Of a DNA stretch of 64,000 bases, positions 8,260-17,029 are shown piece by piece. Source of the DNA: Firmicutes bacterium UBA2116 (GTDB taxonomy: Bacteria; Bacillota; Clostridia; Tissierellales; Sedimentibacteraceae); the NCBI GenBank assembly GCA_002331025.1, contig DCYG01000044.1:230850-294849 (forward strand), in the 5' to 3' direction. How positions within the stretch are numbered: position 1 is the first letter of the stretch; every line of letters starts with the position of its first letter. The translations under genes were made by a program, and so were the position numbers. The notes under the pieces are model-generated. The model worked only from the letters and a program-made list of their open reading frames with translations, did no database searches and was not told where the DNA came from.

Positions 8260-10665
8260 TTATTTAATCGTTTGACTATTTTGGAAGAAATCTTCCCAAG
8301 GATCATCTCTCTCAATTCTCAAGAGTGCATCCTTCATACCGATGCCGTCAGGAACAACTGTATGCAGTTCATCCCATGATATGGGCATGGATACCTTTGC
8401 ACCTTCTCTCGCTCTCAAGGAATAAGGAGCAATGCTTGTAGCACCCCTGGAATTTCGAATCCAATCGATAAATATTTTGTCTTTACGTTGAGCTTTTCTT
8501 ATATTACTCGTGTAGCGATCCGGCCATTTTTGCTCCATAACCTCTGCAACACGCTTTGCAAAATCACGAAATACATCCCAGTCTGCCGCTGGTTTTAAAG
8601 GAAGCACAACGTGATAGCCTTTACCTCCGCTGGTTTTCAGATATGAATTAAGAGATAGTTCATCAAGAATGCCTTTAATATCTTCCGCCCCCTGACGAAC
8701 CTTAGCCAAATCCATACCTTCATCCGGATCTAAGTCAAATACCATCATATCCGGTTTCTCAAGCTGTTCAACAACACTTCCCCAAATATGAAATTCCAGT
8801 GTTCCCATTTGTGCTTCGTATATAAGACCTGCCGCATTCTCAACGTAAAAATAATCTTCTATCGTACCTGTTCCTATACTTCCCGATTCTGAACGCTTCT
8901 TATAAAAACAATTTTGAGATACACCTTTAGGGCAGCGAACAATACTGAGAATTCTATGCCTTACATAAGGAAGCATTCGCTCAGAAATCTTTAGATAGTA
9001 CCGAGCTACGTCTTCTTTTGTAATTTCCGGTTCATTGAAAATTATTTTATCGGGGCTTGAAATCTTTACTCCTTCAATAATAAGGTTGTTTGAATTTAAT
9101 TCAGTCGTCTTTTCTTCATTTACGGTTGGTTGAAGCATCTCCTCTTCCCTTTCCCTTTTTATTTCCTTCGGATTCTTGTCTGTTCTTAATCCTTTGTAGC
9201 TTGCCTGCCTTAACAGATTATCCTTCGTCCATTCTGCAAATTTAATTTCAGCAATTAATTCCGGCTCAAGCCACGTAATCTTTTCATTTGATCTGGTGTC
9301 AGGCGGAGTTTTAAAAGGAGGCTCCATCCTCTTTATGCTCTCGAATTTATTTTCAAGCACCGTCATATCATTTTCGCTGATACCGGTACCGGCACGTCCT
9401 GCATATACTAAGTCATCTCCCTCATAAATTCCCAGCAACAGCGAACTTACACCCCTTGCTCTTTTATCGGAAAGTGTATATCCCCCGATTACAAATTCCT
9501 GCCTCTTATCACATTTAAGCTTAATCCAATCATCATTTCTTGTTCCGCTGTAAACAGAATCGGCTTTTTTACCTACTATACCTTCCATACCCGCTTCACA
9601 GGCAGCGGCAAAGCTTTCCTTCCCATGTCCTCTGACATAACGGCTGTAATGCAAACTGGGAGGAGCTTCTTTCATTATGCTTTCTAGCATTTCTTTTCTT
9701 TTAATCAAAGGGTGCTGCCGCAAATCCACACCATCCAGTGCAAGCAAATCAAATATAATATAAGTCAGGCTTAAAGAATTCTGATTTTTCATATAATTCT
9801 GTAAAGCTTGAAAATCCGTCCTGCCTGATGCATCCGTAATTACCGTCTCTCCGTCAAGAACCATAGACCTTCCGTCAGCCCAATCAATAATTGCGGAACT
9901 TATGTCATAAAATTGTCTTGAATAATCATTGCCATTTCTGGTTACCAGCCTTGCATTATTACCTTCAACAAATGCCATAATCCTGTATCCGTCATATTTT
10001 AACTCATAAAGCCAATCCTCGCCCTCGGGAATATTCCTGACTAATTTGGCAAGCTGTACATTGGCTTCGCTGAAGGGATTTTTAATATTTCTTTCTTCTT
10101 TACCATCTTCTATTTCTGCCATAGTTCGTCCGGTCCTGACACTTACGGTAAATTCGGATATACCGTCTGTATTTTTGACATGCTCGTCTTTTTCCTTCAG
10201 AAAAAGCCAGTTATCATTTTTTTCGACCGCTTTTGTTTTTAACCTGATTAAAGCCCACTTTCCCTTGAGTCGCCTTCCTTTCAGAACGAATTTCAGCATG
10301 CCTTCATTGAGCCCTTCATCCACATCAACATATGGCTCCCAATATCCTTCATCCCATATCATGACAACTCCGCCGCCATATTCGCCCTTAGGTATAGTGC
10401 CTTCAAAATTTCTGTATTCCAACGGATGATCCTCAACCTGTATTGCCAGCCTCTTGTCACGAGTATTATACGAAGGTCCTTTGGGTACAGCCCAGCTAAG
10501 AAGGGACCCGTTCCATTCCAGCCGCAAATCATAGTGCTTACTGCGCGCCAAGTGATGTTGTATCACAAACCGGAGACCTTCTTCGGAATTTTCTGTTTTT
10601 CCTTCCGGCTCCAAGGTTCTTTCAAAATTCCTTTTTTGATTATATTCATTAAGAAATTCTTTCAT
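8260..10665 (-). CDS. ligD: ATP-dependent DNA ligase LigD (PE-LIG-POL)
   Basis: An 801-residue multidomain enzyme of bacterial non-homologous end joining. Domain order is 3'-phosphoesterase (about 30-150; FVIQHHLARSKHYDLRLEW), ATP-dependent ligase (about 205-500; nucleotidyl-acceptor Lys223 in ELKYDGYR, EGIVGKK at 361-367, WIKLKC at 380-385) and an archaeo-eukaryotic primase-type polymerase (about 530-790; metal-binding Asp644 and Asp646 in FDLDPDEG, SGGKGYHVVLPL at 679-690). This PE-LIG-POL order is that of Pseudomonas LigD and differs from mycobacteria. All catalytic motifs I can check are intact. It starts 4 nt after the ku stop, so the two are one operon. Base composition looks somewhat richer in GC than the neighbours, which could mean transfer. 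Confidence 0.95.
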   Translation of the reverse strand: MKEFLNEYNQKRNFERTLEPEGKTENSEEGLRFVIQHHLARSKHYDLRLEWNGSLLSWAVPKGPSYNTRDKRLAIQVEDHPLEYRNFEGTIPKGEYGGGVVMIWDEGYWEPYVDVDEGLNEGMLKFVLKGRRLKGKWALIRLKTKAVEKNDNWLFLKEKDEHVKNTDGISEFTVSVRTGRTMAEIEDGKEERNIKNPFSEANVQLAKLVRNIPEGEDWLYELKYDGYRIMAFVEGNNARLVTRNGNDYSRQFYDISSAIIDWADGRSMVLDGETVITDASGRTDFQALQNYMKNQNSLSLTYIIFDLLALDGVDLRQHPLIKRKEMLESIMKEAPPSLHYSRYVRGHGKESFAAACEAGMEGIVGKKADSVYSGTRNDDWIKLKCDKRQEFVIGGYTLSDKRARGVSSLLLGIYEGDDLVYAGRAGTGISENDMTVLENKFESIKRMEPPFKTPPDTRSNEKITWLEPELIAEIKFAEWTKDNLLRQASYKGLRTDKNPKEIKREREEEMLQPTVNEEKTTELNSNNLIIEGVKISSPDKIIFNEPEITKEDVARYYLKISERMLPYVRHRILSIVRCPKGVSQNCFYKKRSESGSIGTGTIEDYFYVENAAGLIYEAQMGTLEFHIWGSVVEQLEKPDMMVFDLDPDEGMDLAKVRQGAEDIKGILDELSLNSYLKTSGGKGYHVVLPLKPAADWDVFRDFAKRVAEVMEQKWPDRYTSNIRKAQRKDKIFIDWIRNSRGATSIAPYSLRAREGAKVSMPISWDELHTVVPDGIGMKDALLRIERDDPWEDFFQNSQTIK

Positions 10666-10669
10666 AAAA

Positions 10670-11443
10670 TTATGCCGATTCCTTGTCTTTTTTTGCTTTC
10701 TCCACGCTTGCCTTCAATGCATCCATAAGGTCGATTACCTTGCCTGTATTATCATTTTCCGCAGCAACAACTTCTTTCCCTGAAATTTTTGCCTCAATCA
10801 ATTCACGCAGCCGTGCCTGATACTCATCCTTATACTTAGAAGGGTCAAAGGGCGTATCCATTGAATTAATCAGAACCTTCGCCATATTAAGCTCCTGTTC
10901 CGATACCTCGAATTTTGTGTACGGCTTTTGCAGCTCTTTAATTTCATCCGCATAAAACATTGTGGAAATAAGTATGCCTTCCTGCCGGGGAATAATGGCC
11001 ATAAGTGTGTCCTTTGTACCCATGACGGTCCTTCCTATGGCTATCTTCTGTTCAGCCATAAGTGCAGAGCGTAAAAGTTCAAATGCTTTTTCACCCCCGG
11101 GTTCGGGAGCAGCCTGATAGGTTTTTTCATAATACACCGGAGAAATTTGATCTAATTGCGCGAAGTGTAATATGTGAATGGATTTTTCTTTTTCTGTCTT
11201 GACTTTTTCTATCTCTTCATCTGTGATAACGACGTACTTGTCCTTATCATATTCGTATCCTTTTACTATATCTTTAGATGTTATTTCCTTACCGCAATGT
11301 CCGCAGGTTTTCTTGTACTTTATTCTACTGTTATCTTCTTTGTGTAATTGATTAAAATGGATATCATTGTCCTGAGTGGCCGTATACATTGCAATTGGAA
11401 TTGCCACCATCCCGAAAGTTATTACTGATTTACGTGATATCAT
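10670..11443 (-). CDS. ku: Bacterial Ku DNA end-binding protein
   Basis: A 257-residue Ku homologue that forms a ring on double-strand ends and recruits LigD. The bacterial Ku core is clear: ISRKSVITFGMVAIPIAMYTAT at the N-terminus, HFNQLHKEDNSRIKYKKTCGHCGKEI, and SISTMFYADEI-type strand ILISTMFYADEIKEL. The CxxC of CGHCG is retained. The C-terminal tail is lysine-rich (KASVEKAKKDKES), as usual for LigD or DNA contact. I start at the ATG at 11443 because CGGAGGTGAC lies directly upstream. The frame opens 17 codons earlier without a ribosome site. It is the first gene of the ku-ligD operon. Confidence 0.95.
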   Translation of the reverse strand: MISRKSVITFGMVAIPIAMYTATQDNDIHFNQLHKEDNSRIKYKKTCGHCGKEITSKDIVKGYEYDKDKYVVITDEEIEKVKTEKEKSIHILHFAQLDQISPVYYEKTYQAAPEPGGEKAFELLRSALMAEQKIAIGRTVMGTKDTLMAIIPRQEGILISTMFYADEIKELQKPYTKFEVSEQELNMAKVLINSMDTPFDPSKYKDEYQARLRELIEAKISGKEVVAAENDNTGKVIDLMDALKASVEKAKKDKESA

Positions 11444-11514
11444 ATTGTCACCTCCGGGAATATTGTTTCCAAATATGCTGTAAGTATTCTGCAAATATAC
11501 ATATATACAAATGT

Positions 11515-11535
11515 AGAAGAACCTTACGGTTCTTC
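11515..11535. repeat. Short hairpin, inverted partner of the yitT 3' end hairpin
   Basis: GAAGAACC-ttac-GGTTCTTC forms an 8-bp stem. A near-identical sequence in inverted orientation (TAGAAGAACC...GGTTCTTCTA, about 11684-11713) stands on the other side of the 121-bp repeat and contains the yitT stop codon. Both read AATGTAGAAGAACC toward the repeat. It may be a terminator or a duplicated flank. Confidence 0.5.
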
Positions 11536-11564
11536 CAGATTTATGACAAAGTCATCAAGATGGT

Positions 11565-11685
11565 AGGCTGTTGAAAAAGGTCATCCTGCAAGGCGTCGCA
11601 AGACGGGCAACCGGAGCGTATTCAGACATACGTGAGGATTGACCGGCGCAGCGACAACGACGCAGGTGGGCTTTTTCAGCAGCCT
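11565..11685. repeat. 121-bp interspersed repeat with terminal inverted repeats, copy 1
   Basis: The ends AGGCTGTTGAAAAA and TTTTTCAGCAGCCT are inverted repeats with one mismatch over 14 bp. The interior contains GCGTATTCAGACATACGTG, also present in copy 2 at 32147-32268, where the shared core from TTCATCCTGCAAGGCG onward is easy to align. It has no coding capacity and looks like a MITE- or REP-like element lying between genes transcribed in the same direction. Confidence 0.8.
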
Positions 11686-11700
11686 AGAAGAACCTTATGG

Positions 11701-12576
11701 TTATGGTTCTTCTACATTAATGTCTATAAATCTGTTACCCCTGCCCCAGACCGATACAATCGGTATGACCTTTACGAATGCCGCTTTGTCTATTTCTTTA
11801 ATACACTTTTGTATCATTATTGACTGACTGGGCGAACAAACCGTTTCTATCTGAACCTTTTCAACGTTTGTGTACCCACCTTTTACCTTAAAAAGAGTTA
11901 CCCCTCTTCCTAATTTATGCATTACAAATTTACTGATATCTTCGTACTTGGAGCTGATTATTTCAAGCTTGTACAATTTTGTGCCAAAACCGAACATTAC
12001 ATAGTCGCAAACCTTTGTTACCATCATCTGACTGATTACAGAATAAAGGGCTATATTTCTTCCGAATACAAATGCAGAAATAATTATTACGACACCATCC
12101 AGCATCAGCATAATATAGCTTACATTTATTGAAGGAAACAGCTTCTTGTTTAAAATTCTTGCTATAGTATCAGTTCCTCCGAATGAAAATCCTTTTCTGA
12201 GTATCATTCCCACACCTATACCATAAAAACAAGAAAAGTATATTGATGCAAGGAGTAAATCATTTTCTACAAACTTAAATTCAATGTTTTGCATCACCAA
12301 TAAGACGGTGGGATACATAATTGAAAGAAATATTATCTTTACAATTTCCTTTTTACCCATGAGCAGATAGGTAACAATTAAAATTATAAATGTAATAAAG
12401 TAGTAAATATATGAATAATTAATATTCATATATTTCTCCAAAATAATTGCTAAACCGGTTATACCGCTTGTTATTAATCCGTTCGGCTTCAGTATGTAAT
12501 TAACGGAAAATGCTGTAATTACGCATCCTGTGATTAAATAAACCATGTTGTAAAATAACTTCTTTATATTTTCCAT
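11701..12576 (-). CDS. YitT family membrane protein (DUF2179 C-terminus)
   Basis: A protein of about 291 residues with five to six membrane segments in the first 175 residues (GCVITAFSVNYILKPNGLITSGITGLAIIL and FSFGGTDTIARIL are characteristic of the YitT/DUF161 family). A soluble C-terminal DUF2179 domain follows, with GRGVTLFKVKGGYTN. I start at the ATG at 12576, preceded by GAGGAGAGT. The frame opens five codons earlier. Function in Firmicutes is unsettled; a transport role is assumed. The stop codon lies inside a hairpin that borders the interspersed repeat, so the repeat inserted very close to the gene end. Confidence 0.88.
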   Translation of the reverse strand: MENIKKLFYNMVYLITGCVITAFSVNYILKPNGLITSGITGLAIILEKYMNINYSYIYYFITFIILIVTYLLMGKKEIVKIIFLSIMYPTVLLVMQNIEFKFVENDLLLASIYFSCFYGIGVGMILRKGFSFGGTDTIARILNKKLFPSINVSYIMLMLDGVVIIISAFVFGRNIALYSVISQMMVTKVCDYVMFGFGTKLYKLEIISSKYEDISKFVMHKLGRGVTLFKVKGGYTNVEKVQIETVCSPSQSIMIQKCIKEIDKAAFVKVIPIVSVWGRGNRFIDINVEEP

Positions 12577-12607
12577 ACTCTCCTCATACAATATCAGTTT
12601 GTTCGAT

Positions 12608-13315
12608 TTATTCTATAATCACTTCTCTACTGTTAATATCAAGAATTGAAGCTTTGCATGCTCCGCCTAAATTGTCCTGAACTATTTTTGCTAAATCCTG
12701 CAGTGCGCTTTCAAATTCTTCCGTTCTCTTTTCATCAACCGATTCAATGCACAAAAATGCATTTTTCGTATTTTCCGTAAGCATCGTCCTTACAGACTCA
12801 CGCCAGTTCCAACACCTGCATATTGCTCCCTGATTATCCTTATATACTATTTCACCTTCATAGGGCGGCTCACTTTTATCGCTTCCCAATGTAATAAAGC
12901 CTTCATCTCCCACTGCTTTTGTTAATCTTATATCACCGGCAAATGTATCAATATCCTCACCACCACAAGGCAATGCATATCTTAATGAAACAGAGTTATA
13001 AATATCAACTAAGGGGTTAATACTTCCCAGATGGTTTCCATTATGAATTCTCTTCAGCAATGATTCAATAGACGATCTTGCTCCTTTCTTCGTTTTAAAT
13101 TTTTGAAAGGCTTCTCTCCATACTTTTACAACCTCGTTGCTGCTGAATTCTTCATTTTTTATATATTTTAAAGCATCCTTTTCCGAATTCAAAATCATAT
13201 CCGCATATTTATCTTCATTCTTGATCAAATTATCTATGCCATGACAAACAACCACACCAAGTTTCGCATCAGGAAATACGCTCCAAAAATCATCTTCTAT
13301 TATAAATTTTTTCAT
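12608..13315 (-). CDS. B3/B4 tRNA-binding domain protein
   Basis: A 235-residue stand-alone protein of the B3/B4 family (PF03483), a fold known from the beta subunit of phenylalanyl-tRNA synthetase. Recognisable parts are WREAFQKFKTKKGARSSIE, NPLVDIYNSVSLRYALPCGGEDID and a C-terminal half with CRCWNWRESVRTMLTE. Stand-alone members are of uncertain role; binding or editing of aminoacyl-tRNA is a family-based guess. It lies 31 nt upstream of yitT on the same strand and may share its transcript. Confidence 0.85.
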   Translation of the reverse strand: MKKFIIEDDFWSVFPDAKLGVVVCHGIDNLIKNEDKYADMILNSEKDALKYIKNEEFSSNEVVKVWREAFQKFKTKKGARSSIESLLKRIHNGNHLGSINPLVDIYNSVSLRYALPCGGEDIDTFAGDIRLTKAVGDEGFITLGSDKSEPPYEGEIVYKDNQGAICRCWNWRESVRTMLTENTKNAFLCIESVDEKRTEEFESALQDLAKIVQDNLGGACKASILDINSREVIIE

Positions 13316-13403
13316 TTGAACACCTCCATAGTAAATTTAATTTGTACACTTAATTATATTATTTTAAAACCAAAATACAAACCTTATTTTATTAATTCCA
13401 TCA

Positions 13404-13439
13404 AAAAAGTTTAAGCCCAATGGAATGTCCATTGAGCTA
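13404..13439 (-). terminator. Intrinsic terminator of the flavodoxin gene
   Basis: On the minus strand AGCTCAATGG pairs with CCATTGGGCT (10 bp with one G-U) around a 5-nt loop, followed by TAAACTTTTTT. It lies just after the flavodoxin stop codon. Confidence 0.85.
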
Positions 13440-13460
13440 AAATTTCGGGTTGACTATTTT

Positions 13461-13934
13461 TTATATTTTTTCACTAATACCATCAAGCCATTTTCTGACT
13501 TCTTCCGGGTCTGCAATGCCGTTCACGGCAATACCGGGTATGATTATGGAGTCTGGACACTCTTTGGCAATATCATTTTCAATTTGTCCAAACCCTCCGC
13601 CTCCGTGAGTGCAAAACGGAATAATGGTTTTGCCCGCCAAATCATGCTGTCTGATAAAGCTCATAACGGGCGGAGCTAATGTTTTAAACCAATTGGGTGT
13701 ACCTATAAATATTGTCTGATAATCATCTACAGGTTCATTTCCGGAAATCAACTTGGGGCAAAACCCTCGTTCAATTTGATTCCTTACTTCCTTTACCGCT
13801 GTATTGTAATCAAAGGAATAGTTATTGTCAGGCATTAATTCCCTTATATCACCATCTATCTGAGCTGCAATTTCAAATGCTAAGTTCATTGTATTCTGAA
13901 AAAGCGAATAATAAACTACCAATGCTTTTTTCAT
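13461..13934 (-). CDS. Flavodoxin family protein
   Basis: A 157-residue flavodoxin-like protein. The FMN phosphate loop is visible as YYSLFQNTMNLA after the first strand. The second flavin contact is GTPNWFKTLAPPV and the third is CTHGGGGFGQIE. Length is that of short-chain flavodoxins of the Flavodoxin_4 type. It may be a redox carrier or an NAD(P)H-dependent quinone/flavin partner. It is probably monocistronic, since a clear terminator follows. Confidence 0.88.
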   Translation of the reverse strand: MKKALVVYYSLFQNTMNLAFEIAAQIDGDIRELMPDNNYSFDYNTAVKEVRNQIERGFCPKLISGNEPVDDYQTIFIGTPNWFKTLAPPVMSFIRQHDLAGKTIIPFCTHGGGGFGQIENDIAKECPDSIIIPGIAVNGIADPEEVRKWLDGISEKI

Positions 13935-14040
13935 ATGTTATATTTCCTTTCTTAAAAGCCTACATATATAATACTTCATGACCATATGTCTTAGTCAAGC
14001 ATAAATAATAAAAAAGTGACTGTCTTAGAAATAGACCCTT

Positions 14041-14682
14041 TCAAATTGTATCCAGTATCTTCCGGATTACGCCTTTTTGCAGTACCTTATTATGTCCGGA
14101 AATACAAATGTCAAAATCCATTTTCTCGTATTTCTCCATTGTACTTATATATACGTCTTTTTCACAACTGATGCTTGGGACAACCTCTTCCATGTCGTCG
14201 CCAATACTGTCCCCAAGTACAAGCACTCCATCCTCTTCGTCCATAATACTTATTGAATCAACGGTGTGACCGGGAGTATGGAATATCCTGATCTTATCCT
14301 CGGGGAAGTATAGTTCATTCTGAAAAACTAAATTCGGAAGGCACATCTCGACTATTCCACGGCTGTATCGGCTGCTTCTGTACATCATCCCATACCACTC
14401 TCTCAAAATCATATCTCTGCACAATACATGAGACACAATTATGCAATCCTCAAAGGAGCAGTTTCCCCATATATGATCCCAGTGATAATGTGTATTTATA
14501 ACAATAGTCTTCCTGTTGTCATTTTTTATATGCTCCCTAACATTTTTAACATTCTGGGGACCCAGACCCGTATCAATCAAATAATTGTTTTTTCTTCCCT
14601 TTATTAAATAAAAGTTTAAATCCCACTCCAATTCATCATACGTAAATAAAGTACCTCTGCTTTTTATTTCTTGAATTTTCAT
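14041..14682 (-). CDS. MBL-fold metallo-hydrolase
   Basis: A 213-residue metallo-beta-lactamase-fold hydrolase. The metal motif HxHxDH is present as NTHYHWDHIWGN, with further ligands in FHTPGHTVDSI, VLGDSIGDD and ISGHNK. The size is that of stand-alone MBL hydrolases of the glyoxalase II/YqgX type. Substrate cannot be told from sequence. The start follows GGAGATAATG in a normal spacing. Confidence 0.9.
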   Translation of the reverse strand: MKIQEIKSRGTLFTYDELEWDLNFYLIKGRKNNYLIDTGLGPQNVKNVREHIKNDNRKTIVINTHYHWDHIWGNCSFEDCIIVSHVLCRDMILREWYGMMYRSSRYSRGIVEMCLPNLVFQNELYFPEDKIRIFHTPGHTVDSISIMDEEDGVLVLGDSIGDDMEEVVPSISCEKDVYISTMEKYEKMDFDICISGHNKVLQKGVIRKILDTI

Positions 14683-14784
14683 TATCTCCTCCTTACCGAA
14701 ATAACTTGTTTATTTAATCCGAATATTTATTTTGTACAGGTTTTATTATGTCATTATGTCGTCCGGCATGCGGTATATAAGGAA

Positions 14785-16191
14785 TCATCTCTTAGGGATT
14801 GTAATAATAAATGTACATCCCTCATTTAAATCCGTTTGTATATCAATATTGCCGCCATGCTGCTTAATAATTTTGTATGCTATCGAAAGTCCCAGACCGG
14901 TTCCCCCTGTCAGAGAATTACGTGAATCATCTACTCTCACAAACGGCTTGAAAATATTATTTGCAATGTCGGAAGGAATTCCGATGCCGTCATCCTTAAA
15001 TATAATTACTACATTGTTCCGCTCTTCACATAAGCTTACAGTCAAGGTTGTTCCTTCGTGATTGTATCTGATTAAATTATCTGTCAGATTATATAGCACA
15101 CGGTTCATCTGAACGGTATCTAACATAACGTATACAGCGTCTTCGGGTATGTTGAATTTATAATCAAAGTTCGCCTGCTCTAACATAGGCAGCAGATCGC
15201 CGCAAGCCTGCCTTAAATATTCACATATGTCTGTTTTAAGAAGCTTAATTGAATAATCGGCACTTTCTAATTTGGCAAATTCGAACAAATCATTTAACAA
15301 ATCCCCTGCTCTTCTGCTGTTTTTTAAAATAATCTTAAGATAGTCACGTAAGCTCTTGTCTGATTCATCTGTTTTTTGCAAACAAAGCTCCGTATATCCG
15401 ACAACGCTTGCCAAAGGATTTTTTAAATCATGAGAAATATCCATTATCATTCTTTTTCTTTCGAGCTCCGTCTGTTCTCTCAATGATATTTCCGTCTCAA
15501 TTTTTTGTGCCATATCATTAAAGGTATCCTGCAAATCCGCAAACTCATTTTTTAAATTCAAATTAACCCTTGCCGAATAATCGCCCTCTCTTAACCGTTT
15601 AGTTCCAGTCAGCAGCATTTTTAACGGTTTAGTAATACTGACGGATGAAATTCTCGAAAAAACAACTGCGAATAATCCCAACATGAGTAAATATAAAACA
15701 ATTATTGCAGCAAATACTAGGGATACATTTTTAACATCCTTAGGTACGGCTTCTCTATTGTAAACAAAGGATATGTCCAGTCGTATAGATGTAGGAAAGG
15801 TTACTATCAGCCAAAACCTGCCTTGCGGATTGTACAGTATATCATAGCTGTACTGATGTCCCTTTTCTTTGCTTCTGATAAGGAATTGAGTGAATTCGCT
15901 TACAGTAAGTCTTTCAGTACCAATGGTATCTAATCCCTCAGAGTATACTACCTCATACCGATCATTGATTACCTGAATGCCCCCTCCGTTTCGAACAACG
16001 GGTTCCGCATCAATATCTGTATAATCATCCTTCATCAGCAGGCTTGCAGGATATATATTTTTTACAAGTGTTTTTGAAATGATGTCATTGGCAAATCCGG
16101 AAAGTAAATATACAAGCACGGCAGCTAAAATTGACAGGCAGAAAATTATAAGATAATTCCTGAAAAATTGATTGGAAATCTTACCTTTCAT
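14785..16191 (-). CDS. Sensor histidine kinase (HAMP-HisKA-HATPase)
   Basis: A membrane sensor kinase of about 468 residues. A first membrane segment lies at about 10-30, an extracellular part of roughly 130 residues follows, then a second segment at about 160-185, HAMP, HisKA (phospho-acceptor His in MDISHDLKNPLASVVGY) and HATPase_c (DDGIGIPSD and GGTGLGLSIAYKI). It overlaps the response-regulator gene by about 10 nt, which implies translational coupling. The frame opens with GTG at 16200, but the ATG at 16191 has GGGTG in better spacing. The sensed signal is unknown. Confidence 0.93.
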   Translation of the reverse strand: MKGKISNQFFRNYLIIFCLSILAAVLVYLLSGFANDIISKTLVKNIYPASLLMKDDYTDIDAEPVVRNGGGIQVINDRYEVVYSEGLDTIGTERLTVSEFTQFLIRSKEKGHQYSYDILYNPQGRFWLIVTFPTSIRLDISFVYNREAVPKDVKNVSLVFAAIIVLYLLMLGLFAVVFSRISSVSITKPLKMLLTGTKRLREGDYSARVNLNLKNEFADLQDTFNDMAQKIETEISLREQTELERKRMIMDISHDLKNPLASVVGYTELCLQKTDESDKSLRDYLKIILKNSRRAGDLLNDLFEFAKLESADYSIKLLKTDICEYLRQACGDLLPMLEQANFDYKFNIPEDAVYVMLDTVQMNRVLYNLTDNLIRYNHEGTTLTVSLCEERNNVVIIFKDDGIGIPSDIANNIFKPFVRVDDSRNSLTGGTGLGLSIAYKIIKQHGGNIDIQTDLNEGCTFIITIPKR

Positions 16192-16888
16192 TGTGAACAC
16201 CCGTTTTATGAAGCTTATATCCTATACCGCGTATAGTCTTTATATATTCAGGATTTTGAGGATCGATTTCAATCTTGTTGCGCAGATGGCTGATGTGAAC
16301 CATAATTGTATTGTCATCATAGTAATAATCATCATCCCATACCGCATTATAAAGCTGTTTTTTAGTAAATACTCTTTCCGGATTTTCCATAAGATGTAAC
16401 AAAAGCTTGTATTCCTTAGCATTAAGCTCTATCTGTTCATTTTTTACATAAGCGCAGCAGCTGTCTGCGTTTATAGCCAAATCACCATACTGAAGCAAGT
16501 TATTATCATCATCTTTTGAAGCCAGATAGTCATGATTTCTTCTAAGCTGTGCCTTAACCCTTGCAAGCAGCTCATTCATTGAGAATGGCTTGGAAACATA
16601 ATCGTCCGCTCCCATTTCAAGGCCCAGAACCTTATCCATATCGTCTGCTCTTGCTGTAAGAAAAATAACAGGAATAGTGCTTTCAGCCCTTATTTTTCTT
16701 AATAAATTAAACCCGTCAAGCCGCGGCATCATAACATCCAAAACAGCTAAATCAAAATCCTGCTCTTTTAATATTTGTAGAGCATCCATTCCGTCAGCTG
16801 CGGTATTGACAAGATATCCTTCGTTCTCCAATGCTATCTTTATAAGATTTCTGATATCAGCTTCATCTTCAACAACAAGAACTTTCAT
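16181..16888 (-). CDS. OmpR/PhoB family response regulator
   Basis: A 235-residue regulator with a receiver domain (acidic pair in VVEDEAD, phospho-acceptor Asp in LAVLDVMMPRLDG, Lys in YVSKPF) and a C-terminal OmpR-type winged helix (NAKEYKLLLHLMENPERVFTKKQL, then VHISHLRNKIE). I start at the ATG at 16888, which has GGGGTG upstream, rather than four codons earlier. It is first in an operon with its kinase. A pair of 10-bp direct repeats with 11-bp period (16976-16996) lies upstream and is a likely autoregulatory site. Confidence 0.94.
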   Translation of the reverse strand: MKVLVVEDEADIRNLIKIALENEGYLVNTAADGMDALQILKEQDFDLAVLDVMMPRLDGFNLLRKIRAESTIPVIFLTARADDMDKVLGLEMGADDYVSKPFSMNELLARVKAQLRRNHDYLASKDDDNNLLQYGDLAINADSCCAYVKNEQIELNAKEYKLLLHLMENPERVFTKKQLYNAVWDDDYYYDDNTIMVHISHLRNKIEIDPQNPEYIKTIRGIGYKLHKTGVHNER

Positions 16889-16975
16889 TTTACACCCCAT
16901 TTATTAACAATATTATTTATATAATGTCAACATCAATATAACATAAAAAAACTGAGTAATAAATATTTAATTGTT

Positions 16976-16996
16976 AATTTAAGGTAAATTTAAGGT
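16976..16996 (-). promoter_or_regulatory. Tandem 11-bp-period direct repeat, probable OmpR-type binding site
   Basis: AATTTAAGGT occurs at 16976-16985 and again at 16987-16996, one helical turn apart, which is how OmpR/PhoB-family dimers bind. It lies 88 bp upstream of the response-regulator start. A possible -10 (TATATT on the minus strand, 16935-16940) with a poor -35 fits an activator-dependent promoter. Confidence 0.5.
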
Positions 16997-17029
16997 TCTT
17001 TGATCGGAGAAATTTAAAAACATATTATT

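Noticed and set aside
11632..11827. Two overlapping plus-strand ORFs in the 121-bp repeat
   Set aside because: They run from the repeat into the antisense of yitT, have no ribosome site and no protein-like sequence.
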